Source of the DNA: Candidatus Endomicrobium macrotermitis
Lineage (GTDB): Bacteria > Elusimicrobiota > Endomicrobiia > Endomicrobiales > Endomicrobiaceae
Reading direction: 5' to 3'
NCBI GenBank assembly: GCA_031271405.1
Contig: JAISVT010000041.1
Coordinates: 1 to 53,411, forward strand
DNA: 53,411 nt
The notes beneath the pieces are model-generated. The model worked only from the letters and a program-made list of their open reading frames with translations, was not told where the DNA came from and searched no databases. The translations under genes and the position numbers were made by a program. Positions 43,316-51,131 of this stretch are shown piece after piece (position 1 is the stretch's first letter; each line of letters starts with the position of its first letter).

Positions 43316-44013
43316 CGCTTCAAATACTTCTTCCGCTCTTTTTCGGGAAACTTCTCTATGGCGTAGCGGAGCATCGTTCTGGGCATTTTTTTACCGTTTT
43401 TATCAAGAAAAGCGCGAAGAGATTTAATGTCTTCCTTCCCCGCTTCCCTAAGCATCCAGCCCGCCGCTTTGTGCATCAAATCGTGTTTATGGTCTAAAAA
43501 CATTTCCGCAAGATCGAAAGTTTCTTTCAGCCTGCCTCGTCTTATAAAATACAGCGTGGACAGCATCGCTATTCTTTCGCGCCACAAATTTCCGGATTTT
43601 GCAAGTTTCATCATATCGCCGATGCCGCTGTCAAACCAAAAAGCGCCTGCGATATTAGGGGCGGACAAATCTACCAGATCCCAGTTATTTATATATTTTG
43701 TGTTTGCAAGATACATTTTAACTATCGCCTTTTTTTCTTTACCGCCGGCTTTTTTGTATTTTTCACCGAGTATCGCCAAAGCCGTAAACCTCGCTTCATG
43801 GATTTTATCGCGCAAAAGTTTTTCGGTTTCTTTAAGAGTTATTTCTTCATAATATTTTTTCGCGACGGTTCTCTGCTGCGGTACGCGAAGCCCCCAAAAC
43901 AAATCCCCCTCACCGTATCCGCCTTTATGCGTCTGGAAAAATACGGCGTGATGCTCGGCGAATTTTTTATCGCCCAAAGACTTCAAATCTTTCAGAACTT
44001 TATTTATGACCAT
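43312..44013 (-). CDS. DNA alkylation repair protein (AlkD-like HEAT-repeat glycosylase)
   Basis: A 233-residue all-helical protein of the DNA_alkylation_repair family (PF08713). It shows LFWGLRVPQQRTVAKKYY (about 40-57), NTKYINNWDLVDLSAPNIAG (about 104-123), the active-site-type Trp and Asp in WDLVD, LWRERIAMLSTLYFIRRG and HKAAGWMLREAGKED. AlkD excises N3- and N7-alkylated bases without base flipping. The start overlaps the stop of the small membrane-protein gene upstream (TAATG), so this is the middle gene of a three-gene set. Confidence 0.88.
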   Translation of the reverse strand: MVINKVLKDLKSLGDKKFAEHHAVFFQTHKGGYGEGDLFWGLRVPQQRTVAKKYYEEITLKETEKLLRDKIHEARFTALAILGEKYKKAGGKEKKAIVKMYLANTKYINNWDLVDLSAPNIAGAFWFDSGIGDMMKLAKSGNLWRERIAMLSTLYFIRRGRLKETFDLAEMFLDHKHDLMHKAAGWMLREAGKEDIKSLRAFLDKNGKKMPRTMLRYAIEKFPEKERKKYLKR

Positions 44014-44192
44014 TATATGCTCACGATTTTTCCCAGAAGCAGGCTTAAAACGAAATACATTATCACCGTAAAAAAGAAAATCGAACCGAAATTGATTTTT
44101 ATCACGGAACTTTTGTTGAGAAGCACAAAAACAAGCGCGTAAAAAACGGAAAAAATGACCGAATGAACCGCGACGCTTACGTAAACTGACAT
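44013..44192 (-). CDS. Small two-helix membrane protein, unknown
   Basis: A 59-residue protein with two hydrophobic helices (about 7-27 and 37-57), sequence MSVYVSVAVHSVIFSVFYAL onward, separated by the polar NKSSVIKINFG turn. GGAGAATTAG stands just before the ATG, and the stop overlaps the next start as TAATG, which argues that it is really translated and coupled to the AlkD-like gene. It is too small to name a family; the layout resembles many conserved small membrane proteins with no known role. Confidence 0.7.
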   Translation of the reverse strand: MSVYVSVAVHSVIFSVFYALVFVLLNKSSVIKINFGSIFFFTVIMYFVLSLLLGKIVSI

Positions 44193-44235
44193 CTAATTCT
44201 CCTTTTTGCCGAAGTTGATTTATTATCGTTTCATA

Positions 44236-44266
44236 ATTTTACCATATTAACACAAATATTTGTCAA
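44236..44266 (-). promoter_or_regulatory. Promoter for the small membrane protein/AlkD/Smr set
   Basis: Minus-strand consensus -35 TTGACA (44261-44266), 19-nt spacer, -10 TAAAAT (44236-44241) with an extended TGG just before it. The 19-nt spacer is wide but the extended -10 may compensate. Confidence 0.45.
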
Positions 44267-44296
44267 AGGGCGTAGAATTTGAAATAATGGCTGATT

Positions 44297-45637
44297 ATGA
44301 GGATTATCCTGCCGTTAATCTCGGTTTTTTTGCTCTTTTCGTGCGTTTACGCGCAGGAAAACCCGAACGCCCACAACGGAAAAACCATAAAAGAAATCAA
44401 CATCAAGACCCTTCGCATACATCCCGATAAGGTTAAAAGAAAGTTTTTATTGAACGAGGGCGACGTATTCTATTCCGACAACTATGATTTTGCCAAACAG
44501 GCCGTTCACGATATGCGCATATTCAGGACAGTGGATTTTTTTATAATGGAAAATGACGGCTCGTCGATTTCCATAAATATAGACGCCAAAGACAGCTATT
44601 ACGTTTTCCCAGTTATTTTCGGTTCGGGAGGCTCAAAAAGCACTCTGGCGCTGGCGTTAATAGAAGCCAATCTTTTTAAACGTTCCGAAGCTGTTTTTCT
44701 TATGGGCGCTTTCAACACGGACGGATACGCGACAAGCGGAGGGTTCGGGCTTAACGACAACTTTTTCGGAGTTTCCGTTTCCGGGTTCAAATACGACGAA
44801 AAAGTTTTTGAAGACGGCTCGTACAGCGTTTCCGGGCTTTTTTCACCGTCAAAAAGCGGCGGAGGGTCGAACGTTTTAACGGATATATATAAAGTCAAAT
44901 CCGATTCGGTTAAACTGTCATGGTCAAAATCGTTTAAAGAAAAGGCGGGATTTACCGCGGGATTCGATTTTTCCGAAGTAAAATATTCGGATTCGGGATA
45001 CGGCGTCCCTGACGACAGCGGCAGCCACAATAAAATATATGCGGCATTCAGAAAATACAAAAATATCCAAACCGCCGGCGGAATGTCTTCGATGGGCGCT
45101 TTATTCGGCGTGGGTTTATCGGATATAAAAGACAAACTTGCGGATTTGAAAAAAACAAAGTACGGATATTTCGCGGAAGTAAGCTATGAAAACGCCGGAA
45201 GACATACGGGTTCGGGTTTTGCGCTCTCAAAAACATACCTGAAAACAAGACTCAGTGCGGAAACAAAAAAGAGGCACGTTTTAACGCTTAACGTTTCGGC
45301 TGCCGCGGCATTTGAGGCGCCTTATTACGACAGAGTGCGAAGCGGCGAAGTTTTAAGCGGAAAAGGGATATACGCAAGAGATTTCAGAGGCGAAAAGGGC
45401 TTCGGAACAGGCATTTCCCTGATTTATTACTTCATAAAAAACAAAACAGGCGTCGCGGCAATAGTGCCTTTCGCGGAATCCGCCGTAATAAGCGACTCCG
45501 GAAAAATCCGCTCAAGGACCGGCATAGGCGCCGGAATTTCTTACCGTTTGTGGCGCATACCTTTTCCGCTCGGCATAAATTATACATACGACGCCTCTGC
45601 CGGAGATTACGACATATCATTCTTTTTCGGCGGCTAA
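44297..45637 (+). CDS. Omp85-superfamily outer-membrane protein with one POTRA domain
   Basis: A 446-residue protein: signal peptide (about 1-19, MRIILPLISVFLLFSCVYAQ), a single POTRA-like domain (about 28-95, IKEINIKTLRIHPDKVKRKFLLNEGDVF and AVHDMRIFRTVDFFI), then a barrel of about 340 residues. The GIYARDFRGEKGFGTGISLIYYF stretch (about 355-377) resembles the loop-6 (V/I)RG(F/Y) region of BamA/TamA proteins. BamA has five POTRAs and TpsB two, so this is a short relative; a role in protein or lipid insertion or transport is unknown. The C-terminal DISFFFGG is not a standard beta-signal. The ribosome site is weak. It is monocistronic and followed by repeats and tRNA-Ser. Confidence 0.75.
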   Translation: MRIILPLISVFLLFSCVYAQENPNAHNGKTIKEINIKTLRIHPDKVKRKFLLNEGDVFYSDNYDFAKQAVHDMRIFRTVDFFIMENDGSSISINIDAKDSYYVFPVIFGSGGSKSTLALALIEANLFKRSEAVFLMGAFNTDGYATSGGFGLNDNFFGVSVSGFKYDEKVFEDGSYSVSGLFSPSKSGGGSNVLTDIYKVKSDSVKLSWSKSFKEKAGFTAGFDFSEVKYSDSGYGVPDDSGSHNKIYAAFRKYKNIQTAGGMSSMGALFGVGLSDIKDKLADLKKTKYGYFAEVSYENAGRHTGSGFALSKTYLKTRLSAETKKRHVLTLNVSAAAAFEAPYYDRVRSGEVLSGKGIYARDFRGEKGFGTGISLIYYFIKNKTGVAAIVPFAESAVISDSGKIRSRTGIGAGISYRLWRIPFPLGINYTYDASAGDYDISFFFGG

Positions 45638-45666
45638 CAGCTTGCCTCGTCCGCCGGAAAAACGTT

Positions 45667-45705
45667 GTCATGCCGATGAAAATCGGCATCCGTTTTTATT
45701 TTTAC
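45667..45705. repeat. Dispersed short repeat, family 1 (copy before tRNA-Ser)
   Basis: GTCATGCCGATGAAAATCGG then CATCCGTTTTTATTTTT: the head GTCAT, a CCGAT/ATCGG hairpin and a T-rich tail. It lies 30 nt after the Omp85-like gene and may serve as its terminator. Confidence 0.55.
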
Positions 45706-45749
45706 AAATAACGATTGTACCCCGTGTTTGAACAAACCAAAGAAAAAAT

Positions 45750-45778
45750 TTGAAAGAATCTTATAACAATGCTATAAT
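45750..45778 (+). promoter_or_regulatory. Promoter for tRNA-Ser
   Basis: -35 box TTGAAA (45750-45755), 17-nt spacer, perfect -10 box TATAAT (45773-45778), 19 nt before the first tRNA base. Confidence 0.75.
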
Positions 45779-45796
45779 TCTCAAACTTGTCTTTAT

Positions 45797-45883
45797 GGAG
45801 AGGTGTCCGAGTGGTTGAAGGAGCTAGTCTCGAAAACTAGTATACAGGAAACTGTATCGCGGGTTCAAATCCCGCCCTCTCCG
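45797..45883 (+). tRNA. tRNA-Ser (anticodon CGA)
   Basis: An 87-nt class II tRNA. Acceptor stem GGAGAGG (45797-45803) pairs with CCTCTCC (45876-45882), discriminator G at 45883 as serine tRNAs require. The anticodon arm is CTAGT-CTCGAAA-ACTAG with anticodon CGA at 45831-45833, reading UCG. A long variable arm (TACAGGAAACTGTA) and the TpsiC sequence GGTTCAAATCC are present. CCA is not encoded. Confidence 0.97.
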
Positions 45884-45911
45884 TATCATAGTTCTGCTCT
45901 AAATTAATAAG

Positions 45912-45950
45912 TCCCCGAAATGGTTATACCACGTCGGGGATTTTCATTTT
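45912..45950 (+). terminator. Terminator after tRNA-Ser
   Basis: Stem TCCCCGA (45912-45918) / TCGGGGA (45934-45940), inner TGGT/ACCA pairing, followed by TTTTCATTTT. It is itself flanked by CTGCTCTAA (45894-45902) and the near-inverse TTAGAGCACAG (45957-45967). Confidence 0.7.
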
Positions 45951-46044
45951 GCGAACTTAGAGCACAGTTAATTTGGGGGTTTTACGCCAATTTAACTAAA
46001 AACAAGCTTTCCATTCTCTACTACCCACAAAAAGAGTTCGGAAA

Positions 46045-48801
46045 TCATGCCCTTCTTTTAAGTTTTTTTGTGCCATTTTTTGGAATTTGTGCTGTTTGTT
46101 TACAAGTTGGATAGTTTATGCAGCCTAAAAACCGCCCTTTATTTCCTTTTCTTGCAACAAGAAAACCGCCACAGCTTGGGCATTGGACGGGGCGTTGGAT
46201 GATAGAGGTGTCATTGTTTGTAAAATCACAAGCAGGGAAGTTTGAACAGCCTAGAAAGTAATTGCTACGTTCATTTGCTTGTCGCATTATTAATCTGCCG
46301 GTTTTGCATTTTGGGCATTTAGGGTTGTTGATAATTAAGTTTTCTCCGTCAGGTATCTCTAAATGGCAAAGCGATTTTATTTCGTTTGTAAATTCACTTG
46401 CGTTTTGATCTGGGGCGAGTAAAAAAGTTTTATTTCGTGTTCGTGTTAATGCAACATAAAACAAACGTCGTTCTTCTGCGAAGGCAAAATTATCTTCGTT
46501 CGGCAATAATAATTGTAAGACGGGATCATCAGCAATTCTGTTTGGAAAGCCTAACTTGTCATTTTTCATATTGAGTATGATTACATTGTCAGCTTCAAGT
46601 CCTTTAGCTTTATGAACTGTAAGGAATTCCATTTTTAACTTATCGTACTTTTTGTAAATAACATTACTGCCTTTTATAATGAACGGCTCTATATCACTGT
46701 TCACTGCACCTACAGAGTAGTTTCTATTTAAGCGTAATAATTCAATATCGTAATTCGTTCGCCCTAGTAGTAAGATACTTTTATCTTCGCCATATTCATT
46801 CACAATATAATCTAATAATCGCTCCAATACAGCAGCAAAATTATTTTCGTTGTAGTAGTGTATGCAAATTGGCTTTTTACAACTTTTGCCTGACCGCAAC
46901 ATTTTCGGTATTTGTTTTTCGTTTTTCATTACGAATGAGCTTGCAATATTTATCAATTCTTGTGAATTGCGGTAAGTGTTTTCAATTTTTGATACTTGTG
47001 TTTCACCCCAATATTTTGTGAAGTCCATAAAGAGATTTGCATCACTTCCGGCAAACCTATAAATTGATTGCCAATCATCCCCAACACACATGAGATGTGC
47101 AGAAGTTTTTTCAATAATTGCTTTAATCAATTTATATCTATCCATACCTATATCTTGATATTCATCAATAATAATGTATTTGTATGGCGAATTAATACCG
47201 TTCTTGGTAACGACTTGGGTTGCATTATTTATCATATCGCTAAAATCAATAGCATTCTTTTCCGCAAGACGTTTTTGATAATACACGAATATTTTTTCAA
47301 TGATACTTATAAAATGCAAAGTTCTTGTATTTATAAAATGATTCATATAATTATTGCTATCAATATTTGAGAATTGCTTTTTCAAAACATCAAAGTAAGT
47401 GTTATCGTAATCGTTTGACTTGAATAGTTTTATAAAAGTGCCGCATAGTTTTATAAATTCTTTATTTGTATTTTCGGTTTGTATTTCTTGAAGCAATGCC
47501 AACATTTCTTCACTTGATATCGGTGTGAGTTTAACATTATTTGAAAATAAAATTTCTTTAAGTTTAGGCAATAATTTGCCGTCACTTTGAAAATGTGAAT
47601 AAGTTTCAACAAGTTTTGTTCCATATTCTGCATGTGTTTCTCTTTTCCATTTCATACCGTCAATATATTTTTCTTCTTCTATTGCAGAAAGCCATGGGCA
47701 GCGGTTATCTTGGTTAACACCAAAATGTTCAAGGTAAATATCATAATCAGAAAAGTAAAAATCTGGGCGGTATCGTTTCCTAAATTTATCTGTTTGATAA
47801 GGATATTCTTTTTCATACTCATATTTAATGCCATTCAGGAATAGGAAATTTGCAATTATAAGTTCTTCAATGCTTTTAACCTTTTCGCCTTTAATAGTCT
47901 TTCGTTCATCAGCAGTTGCTTGTCTATATTTAGCATTAAGAGTTTCGAAATCTGCATATTGTTCGCTCTCTATTTTTTCACCTAAAGTTCCGTCTGACTT
48001 TAACTCCATAGGAATATTAAAATAATAACCGATGAATTCAAGGAAAATTTGTACATCATCTTGGTGCTTAATAAGTTCTTTTGAAAAGTAATCTTCAATG
48101 TAAGCATCCATATTGTCATCTATATCAGGTCGTTCTTTGGAATGCTCTGTAATTATATCAAGCCCAAGCTTATGAAATGTTACGGCAGATATTCCCAATG
48201 ATAAATTACGATTAACACGTTCTTCCAATTCACCGGCAGATTTTTTTGTAAAAGCAATAAGTAAAATTTCTTTTGGCAAAATACCGTTTTTTAATAAGTA
48301 TAAAACTTTGCCTAATATTGTAAGCGTTTTTCCGCTCCCGGCTCCGGCGATAATAAGATTGTGATTTTCATTAACAACTATGGCTCGTCGTTGTTGTTTA
48401 TCCAGTGACTTACCGCCAATATTGTCAAAGAATGTTTGATTTTTTTCAAGCGAGTCTTTTACAAAAACTTCGTTTAGTTTATTTAGTTTTGTAAGTATAT
48501 CAATTTGCGCTATCTTTAATACATAATATTCACCATAGCCGTAATAATCTTTACGAATATTGTATTTAGCAATCTTTTCAAGTGTATTGTTAATACGCAT
48601 TTTAATTGCCGTGCGTTCGGTTATGTCTAGATAATGTTCTGGATTGTTGGTAATTATCGTTACCAGTACTTTCATATCGCTAACAATTTGCCTATATGCC
48701 GGGTCACTTTCAGTTTGTTTGCGATGAAATGCAGCTCTTTGTCTGATATAGGTAATAAAACATACAACGCCAAAAACGGCAATAATAGCAATAATTATCA
48801 T
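46045..48801 (-). CDS. Membrane-anchored UvrD/HelD-like superfamily 1 helicase with nuclease-like insert and topoisomerase-type zinc fingers
   Basis: A 918-residue protein. An N-terminal membrane helix (about 2-19, IIIAIIAVFGVVCFITYI) is followed by a coiled region, Walker A motif IIAGAGSGKT (near 152), Ia LLIAFTKKSAGELEERV, motif II IIDEYQD (near 546), GDDWQSIYRFAGSD, and C-terminal AHKAKGLE-type TVHKAKGLEADNVI and RRLFYVALTRTRN. Between Ia and II lies an insert (about 305-420) containing YRPDFYFSDYDIYLEHFG, which looks like a PD-(D/E)xK-fold nuclease core with ExH in place of ExK. The last 75 residues hold two C4 zinc fingers of topoisomerase type (CPKCKTGRL...CSNFPAC and CPSCGGF...CINYPTC). 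It is AT-rich and sits at the end of the mobile block, so defence or element maintenance is possible. Confidence 0.85.
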   Translation of the reverse strand: MIIIAIIAVFGVVCFITYIRQRAAFHRKQTESDPAYRQIVSDMKVLVTIITNNPEHYLDITERTAIKMRINNTLEKIAKYNIRKDYYGYGEYYVLKIAQIDILTKLNKLNEVFVKDSLEKNQTFFDNIGGKSLDKQQRRAIVVNENHNLIIAGAGSGKTLTILGKVLYLLKNGILPKEILLIAFTKKSAGELEERVNRNLSLGISAVTFHKLGLDIITEHSKERPDIDDNMDAYIEDYFSKELIKHQDDVQIFLEFIGYYFNIPMELKSDGTLGEKIESEQYADFETLNAKYRQATADERKTIKGEKVKSIEELIIANFLFLNGIKYEYEKEYPYQTDKFRKRYRPDFYFSDYDIYLEHFGVNQDNRCPWLSAIEEEKYIDGMKWKRETHAEYGTKLVETYSHFQSDGKLLPKLKEILFSNNVKLTPISSEEMLALLQEIQTENTNKEFIKLCGTFIKLFKSNDYDNTYFDVLKKQFSNIDSNNYMNHFINTRTLHFISIIEKIFVYYQKRLAEKNAIDFSDMINNATQVVTKNGINSPYKYIIIDEYQDIGMDRYKLIKAIIEKTSAHLMCVGDDWQSIYRFAGSDANLFMDFTKYWGETQVSKIENTYRNSQELINIASSFVMKNEKQIPKMLRSGKSCKKPICIHYYNENNFAAVLERLLDYIVNEYGEDKSILLLGRTNYDIELLRLNRNYSVGAVNSDIEPFIIKGSNVIYKKYDKLKMEFLTVHKAKGLEADNVIILNMKNDKLGFPNRIADDPVLQLLLPNEDNFAFAEERRLFYVALTRTRNKTFLLAPDQNASEFTNEIKSLCHLEIPDGENLIINNPKCPKCKTGRLIMRQANERSNYFLGCSNFPACDFTNNDTSIIQRPVQCPSCGGFLVARKGNKGRFLGCINYPTCKQTAQIPKNGTKKLKRRA

Positions 48802-48849
48802 AGAAATGATCTTCCAAATAAGAATTTGTTTTCCTTATTCTACATAAAA

Positions 48850-50493
48850 TCAGATATTTATGATATCGGACTGTTCTTGCCAGTCAAGTGTTTTTATATT
48901 GAGAATATGCTTGATAAGTAAATTTTGTGGTTGTGTACCTTGCAGTATAGCTGTTACAATTTTGGGTGATAAGAACGACAGTTGTAAGATTTTTTCTACA
49001 TATCTAGTGCTAACCGTATTTTCATCTGCAATTTGCTGAAATGTTTTATTCTCATATAGAATTTGCTTGTTCCATCTATAACTCATAAGAATTGCTTTTA
49101 TTAAAGTTTGATTTTTATTGACAGCTTGATTGTAAAAACTGCCCATTATAATTTTACTGCCATTATCTATTATGGCTATTTTATAGCTTTTAGCAAAAGT
49201 TATTTCTTCGTTTAAATATTCGGCCGGCAAAACCTTCATTTTGTAGCCTTCATAAATACTTCTTAATAGTTCAATTATCTGCATTTTACTGATGGTTAAA
49301 GTTATTTCATTTTTGAAAACTTGAACTTTCTTGATTAAGAATTTTGTTATATCTCTTGTGATAGTATAGCTTTGAAAGTTCGCTATAAAAATTTTTTGCT
49401 CATCTACGTTTAGATTGTCATAAAGTTTTAAAATTTCTGCTTTGTTGTTAAAAATCTCGGCAAACCAATCATCAATAAATTTTTCTATTTCATAAGCTGA
49501 TATTTTTGTGATATTGCCAACTTTTGATTTTTCATGTCTTATTATTGCCTGACTTACATAATACCTATGTTTTTTTCCTTTAGAGCCTGTGCTTCGAGCG
49601 GGGCTCATATAATTGCCTTTATCGTCAAATATTTTACCAGACAAAAGACTGTGGGTTGGTTTATATTCTGCCCTTTCCACTCTATTATCTGCCATTACTT
49701 CCTGCACTTTATTGAAAACTTCAATATCTATTATTCCCTCATGCTCACCCTTATACCAAACGCCATTATGCCCAACTTCTCCAATGAACGCTCTGTTTAA
49801 TAAAATAGAATTTACATTGCCAACGCTCAAGCGCTTACCTGTTTGACTTGTAATATTATTATCATCTAACCAATGTTTTACGTTTGCCACGCTTCTTAAT
49901 TCTAAATATTTGTTGAAAATTATTTGAACTGATTTTGCGTGTTCTGACGGATATATTTTCTTATCCTTGCGGTAATATCCCATTGGAGGAGAGCCGCCCA
50001 TCCACATTCCTTTCTTTTTACTCGCCGCATATTTATCACGTATACGTTCTCCCGTAACTTCACGTTCAAACTGTGCAAAAGATAAAAGCATGTTAAGCGT
50101 AAGCCTACCCATACTAGTTGTTGTATTAAACTGTTGAGTTATAGACACGAAAGAAGCTTGTTTTTTATCAAACACATCAACTATTTTGCTGAAGTCATGT
50201 AGACTTCTTGTAAGCCTGTCTATTTTGTAAACAATAATGATATTTACCAAATCGTTTTCAATATCTTTTAAAAGTTCCTTTAACGCAGGGCGTTCAATCG
50301 TCCCGCCCGAAAAACCGCCGTCATCATACTGCTTTTCAACTAAAACCCAGCCTTCATGCTTTTGGCTCTTAATATACGCTTCACACGCCTCCCTTTGGGC
50401 TTGTAAGCTGTTGAATTCAAGCTCCAAGCCCTCTTCGGAGGATTTCCTTGTGTAAATCGCACATTTAATCTGCGGTTTTTCTGTTTCTTTCAC
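48850..50493 (-). CDS. Large serine recombinase (integrase)
   Basis: A 547-residue site-specific recombinase of the phage large-serine type. The resolvase domain (about 1-150) has the catalytic Ser in CAIYTRKSSEEG and the downstream IIVYKIDRLTRSLHDFSKI and SMGRLTLNMLLSFAQFEREVTGERIRDK helix. The recombinase domain (about 165-270) includes GGSPPMGYYRKDKKIYP and LLNRAFIGEVGHNGVWYKGEH. The C-terminus is long; the zinc ribbon appears degenerate, lacking the usual Cys pairs. I took the GTG at 50493 with AGGGG 5 nt upstream; an ATG at 50520 and a GTG at 50532 are alternatives. It would integrate or excise the neighbouring phage-like genes. The 28-nt overlap with the DUF2924 gene suggests coupling. 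Confidence 0.9.
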   Translation of the reverse strand: MKETEKPQIKCAIYTRKSSEEGLELEFNSLQAQREACEAYIKSQKHEGWVLVEKQYDDGGFSGGTIERPALKELLKDIENDLVNIIIVYKIDRLTRSLHDFSKIVDVFDKKQASFVSITQQFNTTTSMGRLTLNMLLSFAQFEREVTGERIRDKYAASKKKGMWMGGSPPMGYYRKDKKIYPSEHAKSVQIIFNKYLELRSVANVKHWLDDNNITSQTGKRLSVGNVNSILLNRAFIGEVGHNGVWYKGEHEGIIDIEVFNKVQEVMADNRVERAEYKPTHSLLSGKIFDDKGNYMSPARSTGSKGKKHRYYVSQAIIRHEKSKVGNITKISAYEIEKFIDDWFAEIFNNKAEILKLYDNLNVDEQKIFIANFQSYTITRDITKFLIKKVQVFKNEITLTISKMQIIELLRSIYEGYKMKVLPAEYLNEEITFAKSYKIAIIDNGSKIIMGSFYNQAVNKNQTLIKAILMSYRWNKQILYENKTFQQIADENTVSTRYVEKILQLSFLSPKIVTAILQGTQPQNLLIKHILNIKTLDWQEQSDIINI

Positions 50494-50884
50494 CTTCACC
50501 CCTAAAAAACAATCTTCCATTCCATTGCACACCTGTTATTTTACGCGCTATTGCCGATAAACTTTTATATACTTCGCTTTTGTATACAAAGCCATCTTTG
50601 ATAACTTCAACCTCATATTTTTCACCTTTATATGAGCGTATAAGTTTTGTACCAACTGTAAAAACTATATCTTCTTTTTGTGATTTTCCTGATGCATATT
50701 CTCGCGTCGCTTTTTCTAAAGCGTTATTGAGTGCTTTTAAGTCGATTTTATGTTTCTTGGCTTGTTGATGCCAATAAATATATTTAACAAGCATCTGTTT
50801 ATTAAGTTTTGGAATGGGTATTTTTAAATATTTATCCCAAAGTCTTACAATTTCTTCTCTTGATAAGTTATTTAGTTCGTTCAT
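50465..50884 (-). CDS. DUF2924 family protein
   Basis: A 139-residue protein with the DUF2924 pattern: an N-terminal LSREEIVRLWDKYLKIPIPK, then GTKLIRSYKGEKYEVEVIKDGFVYKSEVYKSLSAIARKITGVQWNGRLFF (about 75-127), a compact domain with the conserved SLSAIAxxITGxxWxGxxFF end. Such genes frequently sit beside large serine recombinases in prophages and may assist recombination or act as its accessory factor; the biochemistry is not known. It overlaps both neighbours by 17 and 28 nt. Confidence 0.85.
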   Translation of the reverse strand: MNELNNLSREEIVRLWDKYLKIPIPKLNKQMLVKYIYWHQQAKKHKIDLKALNNALEKATREYASGKSQKEDIVFTVGTKLIRSYKGEKYEVEVIKDGFVYKSEVYKSLSAIARKITGVQWNGRLFFRGEGERNRKTAD

Positions 50885-51083
50885 ATTTTCTAGGTTCCAA
50901 GTATTTTTTAACTGTAATAATCTTTCTTTGTGCAGTCTTGTCTTTTTTATATGCTTTTAAAATCAAAACTAAAAATGACATTGTTACTTCAAAAAGCATT
51001 TTCTCAGGGGTTATTGGCCTTCCATGCGGATTGCCAGATGTACCTTTTTTAAACCTTTTTTCGACTGGCGGTATTCGTACCAT
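50868..51083 (-). CDS. DUF5681-type protein, short
   Basis: A 71-residue protein with the motif FKKGTSGNPHGRP at about 11-23, the DUF5681 hallmark. It is otherwise basic and helical (KKDKTAQRKIITVKKYLEPRKYERTK). The ATG at 51083 was chosen because AAGGAG stands 7 nt upstream; a 13-codon extension upstream lacks any site. A second, longer DUF5681 gene flanks the terminase on the other side. The family is common in phages next to terminases and may have a DNA-binding packaging role. Confidence 0.72.
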   Translation of the reverse strand: MVRIPPVEKRFKKGTSGNPHGRPITPEKMLFEVTMSFLVLILKAYKKDKTAQRKIITVKKYLEPRKYERTK

Positions 51084-51131
51084 AACTCTCTCCTTACACA
51101 CATTACCGCTTACTAAAAGCACTAAGTCAAG

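Noticed and set aside
45920-46114. A 64-codon plus-strand frame after tRNA-Ser
   Set aside because: It begins inside the tRNA terminator stem, has no ribosome site and runs into the helicase 3' end.
46045-48801. Helicase as a Cas3/Cas4-type or retron component
   Set aside because: The motifs are SF1A (GAGSGKT, DEYQD, VALTRT), not the DEAD/DEAH SF2 set of Cas3; there is no HD domain, no CRISPR repeat and no reverse transcriptase nearby.
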